From Jacaranda mimosifolia (Eukaryota > Streptophyta > Magnoliopsida > Lamiales > Bignoniaceae), in assembly GCA_018894105.1 (NCBI GenBank), contig CM032131.1, forward strand, positions 5,544,501-5,608,500: a stretch of DNA of 64,000 nt, written 5' to 3'. The notes beneath the pieces are model-generated. The model was not told where the DNA came from, searched no databases, and worked only from the letters and a program-made list of their open reading frames with translations. Of the stretch, positions 23,246-32,642 are shown piece after piece. Each line of letters starts with the position of its first letter. Positions within the stretch are counted from its first letter, which is position 1. The translations under genes and the position numbers were made by a program.

Positions 23246-23538
23246 ACTCCCCGTAGAGAAAGGTCGGCTAGCCTAAGGCGAGAAGATAAGTGAAAGAGAC
23301 CAACCTAGGAGCCCCACCCACCCATTCGAGGAGTTATTGACATGATTGTGGTAGGTCCCACCGGGGGGGGGACTCGAGATCCGCAAGGAAGCAAACCCAA
23401 AGGCAATTGGAATCGATCAAATCAGCCAAGGTTGAAACGGTCTTCTAACTTTCGACCAGCGCAGAATCAATCTCTTTCACCGAGTCTGACCTTGATCATC
23501 TGGAAAACAAAGGAGTCGACAAAAAGATTGATTGCCCC

Positions 23539-23865
23539 ATGGTAGTAACACTCGAAATAGTAAATTTTGAGGTGAGGAAGATTTTGGTCGACATCGGCAG
23601 TTCTGCGAACATCATATTCTTGTCTATATTGAACAAGATGAAATTAGGGCAATTAAAGTTTGAGCCAGTCCGAATGCCGTTGGTCAGATTTGGGGGGTCT
23701 GAGATCATCCCAGAGGGATCTATTAACCTATCCACATCCTTTGGGCAGGGCCCCCGCAGCAAAACCTTGATGATCACCTACTTGGTAGTTGACGCTCCGT
23801 TCGCCTCCAACGTCATTGTTGGGCGACCTACCTCGATCGACTTCAGGGCCATTATCTCGACCTAA
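23539..23865 (+). pseudogene. Aspartic protease domain of the Tat element
   Basis: 108-residue ORF with the retropepsin-type active site written VDIGSSANI instead of the usual D-T/S/N-G, followed by a core ending VGRPTSIDFRAI. It would cleave the gag-pol polyprotein. The methionine used by the ORF is inside the domain, so the true polyprotein start is upstream; frames on both sides are broken. Confidence 0.75.
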
Positions 23866-24092
23866 CATATGAAGGTCAAGTTCCCAACGCCAACAGGAGT
23901 AGGGGAATTTTTGTGTAATCTTAAGGATGCATGGTGTTGCTATACCATTTTGGTTGAGTCAACGAACAGAAGAAGCGACCTTAACTGAAGCCCTCGGGAG
24001 ACACCCCTATAGCGAAACCCGATAAGGGATCTTCACCTAAGAAGAAAAAGAAGCTGGAAGACACCTGGGTTGAGCCGGTAGGGGAGTTCAAG

Positions 24093-24897
24093 ATGATAGA
24101 GTTAGAACCTGGAAACACTGACAAGACTACTCAGGTCGGAAGTGATTTGGGCGACCATTTGGAATGCCTCATGGTTGATTTCCTGCGAAGAAATACCGAT
24201 GTGTTTGAATGGAAAGCCTCTGACCTCCAAGGTATCGACCCGAGCGTTATTGTCCATCAACTCAACGTGGACCCTTCCTACAAGGCAGTGAGGCAGAAGA
24301 CAAGAACCTTCAGCGTAGAGAGGTCCTAAATAATTGAAGAGGAGGTCAACAAGCTACTAGAGGCAGGATATATTGTAGAAATTCAGTACCCCTCATGACT
24401 TTGTAATGTTGTGCTCGTCTTTAAGAATGAGGGAAAATGGCGCACGTGTAATGATTTTACTGATTTGAATAAAGCTAGTCGATTTTATAGCTAGTTGTGA
24501 GTTATTGAGCACGATGGATGCCTTTCAAGGCTATTACCAAATATTCATGGTACCCGAGGACAAGGACAAGACCTCTTTCGTCGTCCTTAATGGAGTATAC
24601 TATTTTTTAGTCATGACCTTCGAGCTAAAAAACGTGGGGGCAATGTACCAAAGATTGGTCAACTTTATGATCAAGAACGAGATTGGAAAATCGATGGACG
24701 TCTACGTCGATGACATGATTGTCAAAACAGAGAAAGCCAAGGACCACCTAGCTTACCTTGACCACACCTTTTCTATACTAAGGGCATTCGACATGAAGCT
24801 CAACCCTAATAAGTACACATTCGGAGTTTGTGCAGGCAAGTTCCTTGGCTACATGGTCAGTCAGAGAGGGATCGAGGCAAACCCGCATAAGATCTAA
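24093..24897 (+). pseudogene. Reverse transcriptase domain of the Tat element, with internal deletion
   Basis: First piece 24093-24329 has the segment before RT (VHQLNVDPSYKAVRQK). The second piece, 24505-24897, has STMDAFQGYYQI, the catalytic YVDDM and FLGYMVSQRGIEANP. Between them stops occur at 24328-24330 and 24397-24399, and around 24472-24500 the conserved block normally found between NKA and VD is missing together with a frame change. This is a deletion of roughly 40 bases. Confidence 0.88.
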
Positions 24898-25039
24898 GCA
24901 ATCCTGGATATTGCCCCGCCTCGCATTGTTCGAGATGTACAGTGCCTGGTCGGCAGGGTAATAGCCCTCGGCAAGTTCATTGCACGACTGGCTAACAAGA
25001 GTCTTCCTTTATTCAAAATACTCAAAAATGCAAAGAAAT

Positions 25040-25871
25040 CAGGGTTTTAGTGGACCCAACAGTATGACCAGGCTCTACTCGAACTTAAGCAATACTTGTC
25101 CTCGCCACCTATGCTTGCCAAGCTCGAGCTGGGAAAAGTTCTACAACTTTACCTGGCTATATCTGCAACATCGATTAGTTTAGTATTGACATCGACAAGA
25201 GGTAGGACTCACCGACCTGTGTATTACTGCAGTAAAGCTTTGCACAAGCCTGAACATAATTACCTGGAGATCGAGAAATTTGCCTTTGCCCTCGTTACAG
25301 CAGCATGGAAGTTGCGACCTTACTTCCAGTCCCACGCAATCGTAGTCCTGACCAATTAGCCATTGAAACAAGTATTGTCAAACCAGACACGTCAGGTCGA
25401 CTCACAAAATGGGCCATCGAGCTCGGGGAGTTCGACATCACGTTCCAACCGCGAACGGCTATAAAAGCACAGGACCTGGCTAATTTTGTCGCTGAAAGAC
25501 TTGACCTCCCAGACCAGCTCGGCCATGAATCCTCCATTTGGACTTTACACGTCGACAGTTCAACAACATCATCGGGAGGCGAAATTGGTATTTCTCTTCG
25601 CTCCCCACTCGCGGAAGAGTATGATTTTGCAATAAAACTTGACTTTTTAGTCATCAACAACGAAACAGAGTACGAAGCTCTCATAGTTGGGATGAACATG
25701 GCAGTATCTCACAGTGTTGAGCAGCTAGTTGCGATCATTGATTCCCAGTTGGTCGCAGAACAGGTCGAAGGAAATTTTGAAGCCAAGGAGGCCAAGATAA
25801 GCCAGTATTTAGCTGAGGTGAAACGGTTACAGCGATCGTTCAAAAGCTTCACTCTTAGCCAGGTGCCTTGA
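25040..25871 (+). pseudogene. RNase H and additional archaeal-type RNase H of the Tat element
   Basis: 25096-25359 holds the gypsy RNase H (YYCSKALHKPEHNYLEIEK...) and ends at a TAG after VVLTN, where family proteins have glutamine. After a one-base shift, 25305-25871 continues with the chromodomain-free Tat connection and then a second RNase H (WTLHVDSS..., NNETEYEALIVGM, DSQLVAEQVEG). That order, RT-RNH-aRNH-IN, is diagnostic of the Tat lineage. The first catalytic Asp-Gly pair of the second RNase H reads Asp-Ser. Confidence 0.85.
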
Positions 25872-26040
25872 GGGAAAATGAGCCGACAAACGCACTCTTA
25901 AAGTTTGCTAGCTTGATGAGGGGAACCAGAGAAAGAATTATAACGTTCTTGGTAGCCAGCAAATTGTGCATCCTCAACAACAACCAGAGCCTCATCGGGA
26001 ACATCGAAGAGGCAGCGCCTTCTTGGCAGGACCCAATTAA

Positions 26041-27252
26041 GCTCTACCTAAGCTAAGGGACAATCCCTGACGACGATAAGGAGGCCCATCGACTTAGAGC
26101 ATTAGCAGCCAAATTTTCCCTTGACGAGCATGGACAGCTCTACAAGAGGTCGATATTAGGACCACCACTCAAATGACTAACATCCGAAGAGGCAAACGAC
26201 GTACTTCACGAGGTTTACACCGGCATTTGGGGAAATCATTTCAAAGGTCGATCCTTGGCCCACAAAGTCATCCGATATGGTTACTTTTGGCCTACCTTAC
26301 TGAAAGACTTAGTCGACTTCACTAGAAAGTGCCCGTCGTGCCAAATCCACTTGAACATACCGCATCAACCAGCCGCATCGATGGTCAATGTCTAACTCAC
26401 ATGGCCATTCGACTAGTGGGGAATCAACATAGTTGGATCTCTCCCAAAAATGTCCGACCAATGAAAGTTTATCATCGTAGCAGTCGAGTACTTCACTAAA
26501 TGGGTCGAAGCGGAAGCAGTTTCGAAAATCACCGATGCGGCCATCAAGAGCTTCATTTGGAAAAATATAATCCGCCATTCTAGTTTGCCCAAAGTCCTGA
26601 TCTCAGACAACGGGACCCAATTTCAAAGTAAGAGCACAAGAAAATGGTGCGAGGCCTTGGGAATATGCCAACACTTTACATCGGTAGGAAACCCCCAGGC
26701 TAGTGGTCAGACGGAGGTCACGAACAGAACAATTCTCAATTACCTTAAGGCTCGAATAGCAGGAACATGAGCAAGCTGGGTAGACGACCTCCCAGGGGTG
26801 CTATGGGCATATAGAACTACACCTCGAACAGCCATGGGCCACAGCCCTTACAGCTTGGTCTACGGCTCCAAGGCAGTAATCCCATATGAACTGGTGCAGC
26901 ACACAGCCCGAGTGATCCATTATAACCTGGTCTGCAACACTACAGAAAGAGCCCTTGACCTAATCACCATCGACGAGACACGGCACACAGCCTACAGCAC
27001 AATGTAATGATACCGATCAAAGATGACGAAGCAGTATAACAAAACAGTCCGACCGTGTAGTTTCAAAGTCAGGATCTGATCCTCAAGAAGGTCGAAGTAT
27101 CGAGAAACGTGGAAAAACTCAACCCGAAATGGGAAGGACCTTACTATGTGGTCAAAGTGTCAAAACACAATGCATACCGTCTAGTAGATGAACGAGGCAA
27201 CGAGCTACCATGACCTTGGAATGCTGTAAATTTAAAGAAATCCTATGTTTAA
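26041..27252 (+). pseudogene. Integrase domain of the Tat element
   Basis: Contains the zinc-binding N terminus (H-x-H region near 26210-26250, then CPSCQ near 26330), and a catalytic core with WGINIVGSLP, FTKWVEAEAV, the DNGTQF aspartate at 26608-26625 and the glutamate of GQTEVTNR near 26705. It is followed by [22 protein letters not shown] and a C terminus ending LKKSYV with TAA at 27250-27252. At least five stops interrupt it, several being TAG or TGA at positions of conserved Trp or Gln. Confidence 0.88.
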
Positions 27253-28638
27253 AAAAAAAAAAAAAAGAGGCTACAGGCCTCCGTTGTATTTCCTCATAGA
27301 AGTGGAAATTTATGGAAATTCTTGTGCATATCTACTAGCATAAGATTACTTGCTGTTGACCCCGTAGTCGACCCATCAGGCTTTAAGCCGCCAAGTTAAG
27401 GCTTCACAGCCAAGACCAAATTGTCGACCCCGTAGTCGACCAAGCAGGATTCGAACTGCTAAGTCAAGGCTTCACAGCCAAGACCAAATGGTCGACCCCC
27501 GTAGTCGACCAAGCAGGCCCCCAGTCGCTACGCTGAACCCTAAACTTTTAATATCAACCCCGTAGTCGCTAATTAAATGAGTTCATCATTAGTTATCTTG
27601 TTTAATTAAGCAATCAACATGATAGATTGCAATCAACCCCAAAGTTGCCAAATTGCACATACATAACACGAATTGCAATATGCGTTGGATTATGTAATCA
27701 TGGTTCATTCGACGACGATCTTGAACTAATTTTACCAAAATCTAACGACGCAAACATTCAACTACGAAACAGAGTCATAAAAGGATGCATGCCATTCAAC
27801 TAAACAGACCTGTACAAATAGTGAAATAATACTTCATTCATTTCAAAATCCTGATTACAAAATATTCAAAGAAAAAAAAAGTACATTAATCAGGATAAAA
27901 AAACACATCACTGCAGTAGCATCAACTCGACCCAGCGTCCTCGTCGTGCCCACCTCGACCACCCTCCTTAATAGCTTGTTTGAGTTCATCGCTCGAAGGA
28001 ATCAGAATGGGAAGTACCGTAGGGTCGATTAACCCTAGCTCGGGCATCGCGACGGCAACAAAAACAGCGGCCGTTGCCGACTAAGAAGGTCCAGCCTCAT
28101 CGATCAGAAAGCTCCTGTCTAGTGGAGGAAGGTGCGCGGCAGCATCGACCATGCCATTTCGAACTTCAAAGGCAAACTTATCAGCAAAGCCAAACTCTTT
28201 GGCGATCTCGTCCAGCCTCTTAGCCACCTCGGTTGCCATTTTTTGCTCTTTAGTTAAGGGTGCGGTAGGCGAAACCTCTGCGACTCCCTCGACCGCCGGA
28301 GCCTATGTCCTTCCCTCTTTAGCGACACCCTCTTCGCCCTCTGGGTAAGGCTATAACTGCTCGTCGAAAAGATAGTTGAGGCGTTCCTTATCCTTAGGTC
28401 GAAATGAATAGCCCAGAAATTGCAATTATTTAAGGGCCTTCTCAAACACGCTCCGCGTGTCATCTAGGGAAAACATAACACTCGCATCTTGAAATGCCGA
28501 GCTGAGCATAAATTGCTAAACTGTATCTAGCCGCATTAGCGGTAGCTTCTGATAAAATTCAGCTCGAGCTTCATTGAGCGCCGCCCTTTGACCAGCGGAT
28601 CGACCAGACTCATAGCCAAGCTGCGCATACAATCGAGC
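27253..28638. other. Non-coding 3' part of the Tat element
   Basis: Lies between the pol stop and the antisense genes. Contains a poly-A run right after pol and the 68 bp tandem repeats at 27356-27520. The part from about 27930 may be the 3' end of the antisense transcript; ORFs seen here (28151-28348 plus, 28254-28463 minus) are not assigned. Confidence 0.6.
27356..27520. repeat. Tandem repeat, about 68 bp unit, 2.5 copies, after pol
   Basis: Units start near 27356, 27423 and 27491, each with GTCGACCCCGTAGTCGACC followed by a CAAGCAGG / GGCTTCACAGCCAAGACCAAA block. The repeat start is itself partly palindromic (GTCGAC twice). Confidence 0.85.
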
Positions 28639-28875
28639 CTACTGAAGCAGCTCATCCATCCTGGTCCTTTCTTCGATGGAGGTAACCAACTGAGCATCCT
28701 TCATCTGGAGTTGCGTGTTAAGCTCTTCGACCATCTTAGCTAGCTCCTCAACCCTGGTCTGAGAAGACTCCAGCTGAGCCTTAAATATCTCCACATCTCT
28801 GCCCTCCTGCAAGTGCTCTCGGTCGGCAAGGGTCACCTCCAACCTCTTGTAGAAATGGTAGCCTAGCTGGCCCAC
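28639..28875 (-). pseudogene. Antisense gene of the Tat element, coiled-coil C-terminal exon
   Basis: 78-residue stretch rich in Glu/Gln/Leu heptads (VEELAKMVEELNTQLQMKD), predicted coiled coil, ending in a stop at 28639. It lies downstream on the same strand as the Transposase_28-like part and is read as its tail. Similar antisense genes in Tat elements often end in coiled coils. Confidence 0.6.
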
Positions 28876-29195
28876 CTAAAAGACAACATTACCGATGAGA
28901 AAACATCATTCGATCAAAAACTAAAAAGCTCGACAATACAACACAACCGATCAAAGCCTTACCATATTTGAGTGATAAGCCAGAGCCCTGAGCGCGGCAT
29001 CCTGGCTCAACCCTATCAGCTTTCTCTGGTCGGATGAGAAGAGCCCGGCTATCATCACCTTTAGCGGGGCAGCTCCAGCCGACCTCACCGTTTCTATCGA
29101 TAAGGAGTTGTGCAGGTCATGCTCGGCTCTGTCTCAAACTTTGGAGATGGAAGCTCTGGCAGGTGGAATAGAATGTCATCCCCGCGCTGCCCAAC

Positions 29196-29405
29196 TTAGT
29201 CATAGCCGGAGGGTTGGCCTGACCCAGTGGCCTTCCCCTTGCCTTTCTTGACGGCAGTCCAGTTTGGATCAGGTTCTGCTTGCTCGACCATAGCTTTTTT
29301 GTCGCAACCCGACGGGCTGCTACAGGTGGTCGCCACAGCCCGAGCTGCTAACGGAGTAGGTGAAGGGGAGGGTGTCATCGCCTTAGGCTGAGGTGTCTCG
29401 ACCAT
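29196..29405 (-). pseudogene. Antisense gene of the Tat element, Pro/Ser/Lys linker
   Basis: Low-complexity 69-residue piece with a basic KKGKGKATGSG motif that could be a nuclear localisation signal. Position between the conserved domain and the coiled coil supports it being an exon of the same antisense gene, but its borders were not solved. Confidence 0.45.
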
Positions 29406-29722
29406 AGCTGCCCCTCAACGAACCTGATGACGTTGCTGGTTCCTTTTGGCCCTCGCCAAACCCTTGGCTCTCGATCGGTTCATTATTTCTTCTCGATCTA
29501 CCAAGCAATATAATAGCAAAAGGTTAAAATCGAACTAAAAAGTAGAAAAAATAACGAATCATAGACAACACAATCTACCTAGTCGATCATCCCGGCAAAT
29601 TCAATTGGGCTGGTGATAACCCAACCAACACCAAACTCCTCTTCTCGATAAACACCAAGGCCTCCAACTAGCCAAAATCGACCAGATCTCGAATAAAAGT
29701 ATTGGGCTAGGTCGGAGTTAGG

Positions 29723-30235
29723 TTACTTGGCATCTCGATATGCCCCATCCACCAACCCTTCGGAATATTGAAACCCCCAGCGACTCGAACGTATAAATAC
29801 CATTTTTCTACTCTTACCCATAAGAAGAGGCCAGGGTGACAAGAAATTTATGACGGGGTCGGGCAGTGAGATAATAGAAACCCGACTCGTTGATGCTACC
29901 TGATTTACGGGACATCGATGAAAAAGATTGGAGAAGTTGTCAAAATTGGTAGGCTCGTAAAAAATGTGCATCAGGACGATAAAGCTATAAATCATTGAAA
30001 AACAGTTCGGCAACAGTTGGGTGATACACACTTGTAAGCCCCTAAGCAGGTCGACTACATGACCACCTAAGGGGAACCTAAGACCACACTTAAAGGCATC
30101 TTCAAACACAATTATACAGCCAGCCGGGGGTCGATGCATTCGACTAGAAGATCCAGGTGTTGAAAGATCAAACTCAGCAGGAATATGGTACAATTGCCTA
30201 ATACGCCTCAGATCAGCGGGGGTGATCGTCGACAC
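29723..30235 (-). pseudogene. Antisense gene of the Tat element, 'putative gypsy type transposon' (Transposase_28-like) domain
   Basis: 170-residue ORF. The segment LRRIRQLYHIPAEFDLSTPG, then IVFEDAFKCGLRFPLGGHV and ITQLLPNCFSMIYSF follows the conserved layout of the plant Transposase_28 family (domain name from established knowledge). It runs opposite to gag-pol, between pol and the 3' LTR. Its function is unknown; the name 'transposase' is historical. A homologous, more damaged copy is at 44613-46922. The C-terminal part beyond about residue 75 may include an unspliced intron. Confidence 0.75.
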
Positions 30236-30286
30236 TATTTCACTATAATGGTCAAGAGTAAATAATCAACCACATGATGGAGGAAC

Positions 30287-30454
30287 CTAACTTGGCCTAG
30301 CTCCATCACCCCCGCGATCACTACTTGAGCTACTGGAACTCGAGCTATCGCTCGATGAGCTACTCGACCCCTCTGATGAAACCCCAGGCCTATCAGAGTG
30401 AGTAGCCTCGATGTCCCCCCCATGGCTACCGTCAGAATCAGATAAATTCAACAT
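30287..30454 (-). pseudogene. Antisense gene of the Tat element, Ser/Asp-rich N-terminal exon
   Basis: 55-codon ORF beginning MLNLSDSDGSHGGDIEA and followed by a long serine run with aspartates. It ends at TAG 30289-30287; splicing to the next exon just before that stop is possible (a GTTCC donor-like site follows). It starts 380 bp inside the 3' LTR, so the LTR could supply a bidirectional or antisense promoter. Confidence 0.55.
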
Positions 30455-30816
30455 GGCTACAACAAAATGAAGAACGCTAAGGAGAATGAAAGAAAAGACT
30501 TACTCTCTGTTGATGAACTAGAAATAGAGTATATTATCAGCAAAGGCAGTTGGCTCTAAGCTCGATCAGACGCAAAGGCAGTAAAAGTAAAAATGAGTAC
30601 TTTTACTGCGCCTATTTATAGCTGCACGAGTGCGGGAATCCAAGCGGTTGTAATAATGATGTAACCGTCATTCCGCGCCACGCGCGGCATGATGTAACAG
30701 TTCATTAAATACGCGAAACCCAAGTCAATTTTCAAAAACCTTCGTTAACAAACCCGCGTAATTGCTCAACAGACTACTTCCCAATCCTTCTCGTCGATTC
30801 CCTCGTTCAACATTCG

Positions 30817-30833
30817 GAAGTGGGGGGGACTCA
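30817..30833 (+). promoter_or_regulatory. Polypurine tract
   Basis: GGAAGTGGGGGGGACTCA directly upstream of the 3' LTR; this is where plus-strand DNA synthesis is primed in LTR elements. Confidence 0.8.
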
Positions 30834-31598
30834 TGATATGGGATAGCCTAATATGCTCGGCCCAAAGACCACAGGCCCAAGGATGTTGCGTCAGGCCCAC
30901 CTTATACGTTGGGCCCAATGGTGCTACCGATGTAAGACGACCCCAATCGACCATCCAGATCAATGTCACTCATAGATAGGGCTGTTGGTCAATCCCTCGA
31001 CCGCGACGCTCATCTACCTCACACGCTGTGCCCTAAACCTTCATAAAATCGACCTAATCACTGACCGCGGAGGTCGACTTGGCGCAGAACGGCTCTGCCG
31101 CATTAAATGCCCTGACAGGCAGCATGCCTCCGCATTAATGGCGCATGCCGCCCTAATATCACCCATGTTGCCACACTAGGCAGGAGGCACGTATACAATG
31201 TACTAACCTGCCCATGAAACCTGGAAAGACAACCACCTAAAATAGTATAGAAATGTGAGTTCACCTAATGCCCTTCATGCAAGGACGAAGATCCTTCTTA
31301 CGTATCAAGGGCATCTCAAACAAATCCCCAACAATAGAATGTTATAAATACCTCCATTCCGGCCACTCAAAAGGTAATGCTATTTTGTATTAAAAGCCCT
31401 CACTCTGCTGCTCGATATTCCTGGTCGACTCCTACTAACTTGAGCGTTAGAGTGCGTTAGCCGAGGGCACCTCGGCTAGCCTGACGTTTGCTTGTGATCA
31501 CAGGACTCAGCCCAATTTTCTTTACTTATTGACCACCCAGGTCGAACACTCCCAAACTCATCATCCGATCCAGCTCAAAGCGGATTTCACCCTCATCA
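30834..31598 (+). repeat. 3' LTR, 765 bp
   Basis: TGATATGGGATAGCC...CCCTCATCA, pairing with 20932-21691 along its whole length but with many substitutions. Followed by target duplication GAATG at 31599-31603. Confidence 0.93.
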
Positions 31599-32642
31599 GA
31601 ATGGAATTGTCATTCTCTCCTTAATTCCATTCTAATGATTGGTAAATAGGAATGACTAGTTGGAATGGAACAAATTTTTTAAATGACCAAATTACACTTT
31701 TATAAAAAATTATTAAAATAAAAGTATTTATTAGTAAAATATTTTTTATATATTACTATAGATATTTAGTAAGTCTATAATTATGTAGTTTATTACTTTT
31801 AATGTTATTCGAATTACATCATTAAAAATATGCATTTTATATGTTATCAACAAGTTATATATGTTTACGCAACAAAGTAGAAGCACACTTTCTTTAAAAT
31901 TATTATTTCAAATTATAATTTAGTAATCTTTTTTGGATTTTTCAATAAAATATAATTATATAATTATAAAATACTATATAACTAAAATGTTTAACTTTTT
32001 CGTGATCAGGTTAGAACGATTTATTGTATTTTTTTTATAAGTTTAATTTGAATAATTGTTGATATAATTGACAACTTTTCATTTATTAGTTATATATATA
32101 TTTTTTAGTCATTTGAAGATATGTGAATATAAATAATATTTTAAATTATATATATTTCATTAGTATGAACCAAATTGATGATACTTCTACTTTTTTATTA
32201 TAAAAATTCAGATGCGCATAATTATTCTTATTTTTATTATTTTTTTAATTTTTATAATAATTTAGTATTTTTATAATATTACTAAAAAATATATGAATAA
32301 AATATATAATTAAATAAAAACACATAGCAATCAAATAAGTTGGAATACAATATCAAATATTTACAAAGCACATATTTCTTTTATTAAATATAAAAGTATT
32401 TTATTAAATTGTGGAGTGTAATTTTGTTAAAAAAGAAAAGATATAAGTTCATTCCCGATGGATTGTGAATAGCTAAACCCATGGGGGAAGGAGGGAATGG
32501 CTAAACCCATCCTTTTGGGAATGAAAATTCCAACAAAAATTTGCATTCCCTTATCTAAATTATACTAATTATGAATTTAGGAATGGACTTGGGAATATCC
32601 ATTCCATTCCCATCCCATTTCTGCGTACCAATCATACCATAA

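Larger units (their letters stand above)
20932..31598 (+). mobile_element. Ty3/gypsy LTR retrotransposon of the Tat type, 10.7 kb, decayed
   Basis: Complete frame: 5' LTR, primer-binding region, gag, protease, RT, RNase H, a second archaeal-type RNase H, integrase, a long 3' region with antisense genes, polypurine tract, 3' LTR, and a 5 bp GAATG target duplication. The extra RNase H plus antisense genes between pol and the 3' LTR are features reported for the Tat lineage (Tat/Ogre/Retand relatives). Every coding domain has stops or shifts, so it cannot move by itself. The two LTRs differ at many sites, mostly transitions, indicating an old insertion. Confidence 0.92.
20798..32639. mobile_element. 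TIR element (PIF/Harbinger-like), split by an inserted LTR retrotransposon
   Basis: Ends read GGTGGTGATTGGTATGCATG (left) and reverse complement TGGTATGATTGGTACGCAGA (right), with TAA flanks at 20795-20797 and 32640-32642. Without the retrotransposon and one copy of its 5 bp duplication the host element is about 1170 bp: 20798-20931 on the left and 31604-32639 on the right. The remaining interior is AT-rich and non-coding. Confidence 0.6.

Noticed and set aside
23334..23545. Possible separate gene between gag and protease
   Set aside because: Fits the gag-protease linker of the same polyprotein after a frame change.
27356..27520. CRISPR array
   Set aside because: Direct tandem units without unique spacers, within a plant retrotransposon.
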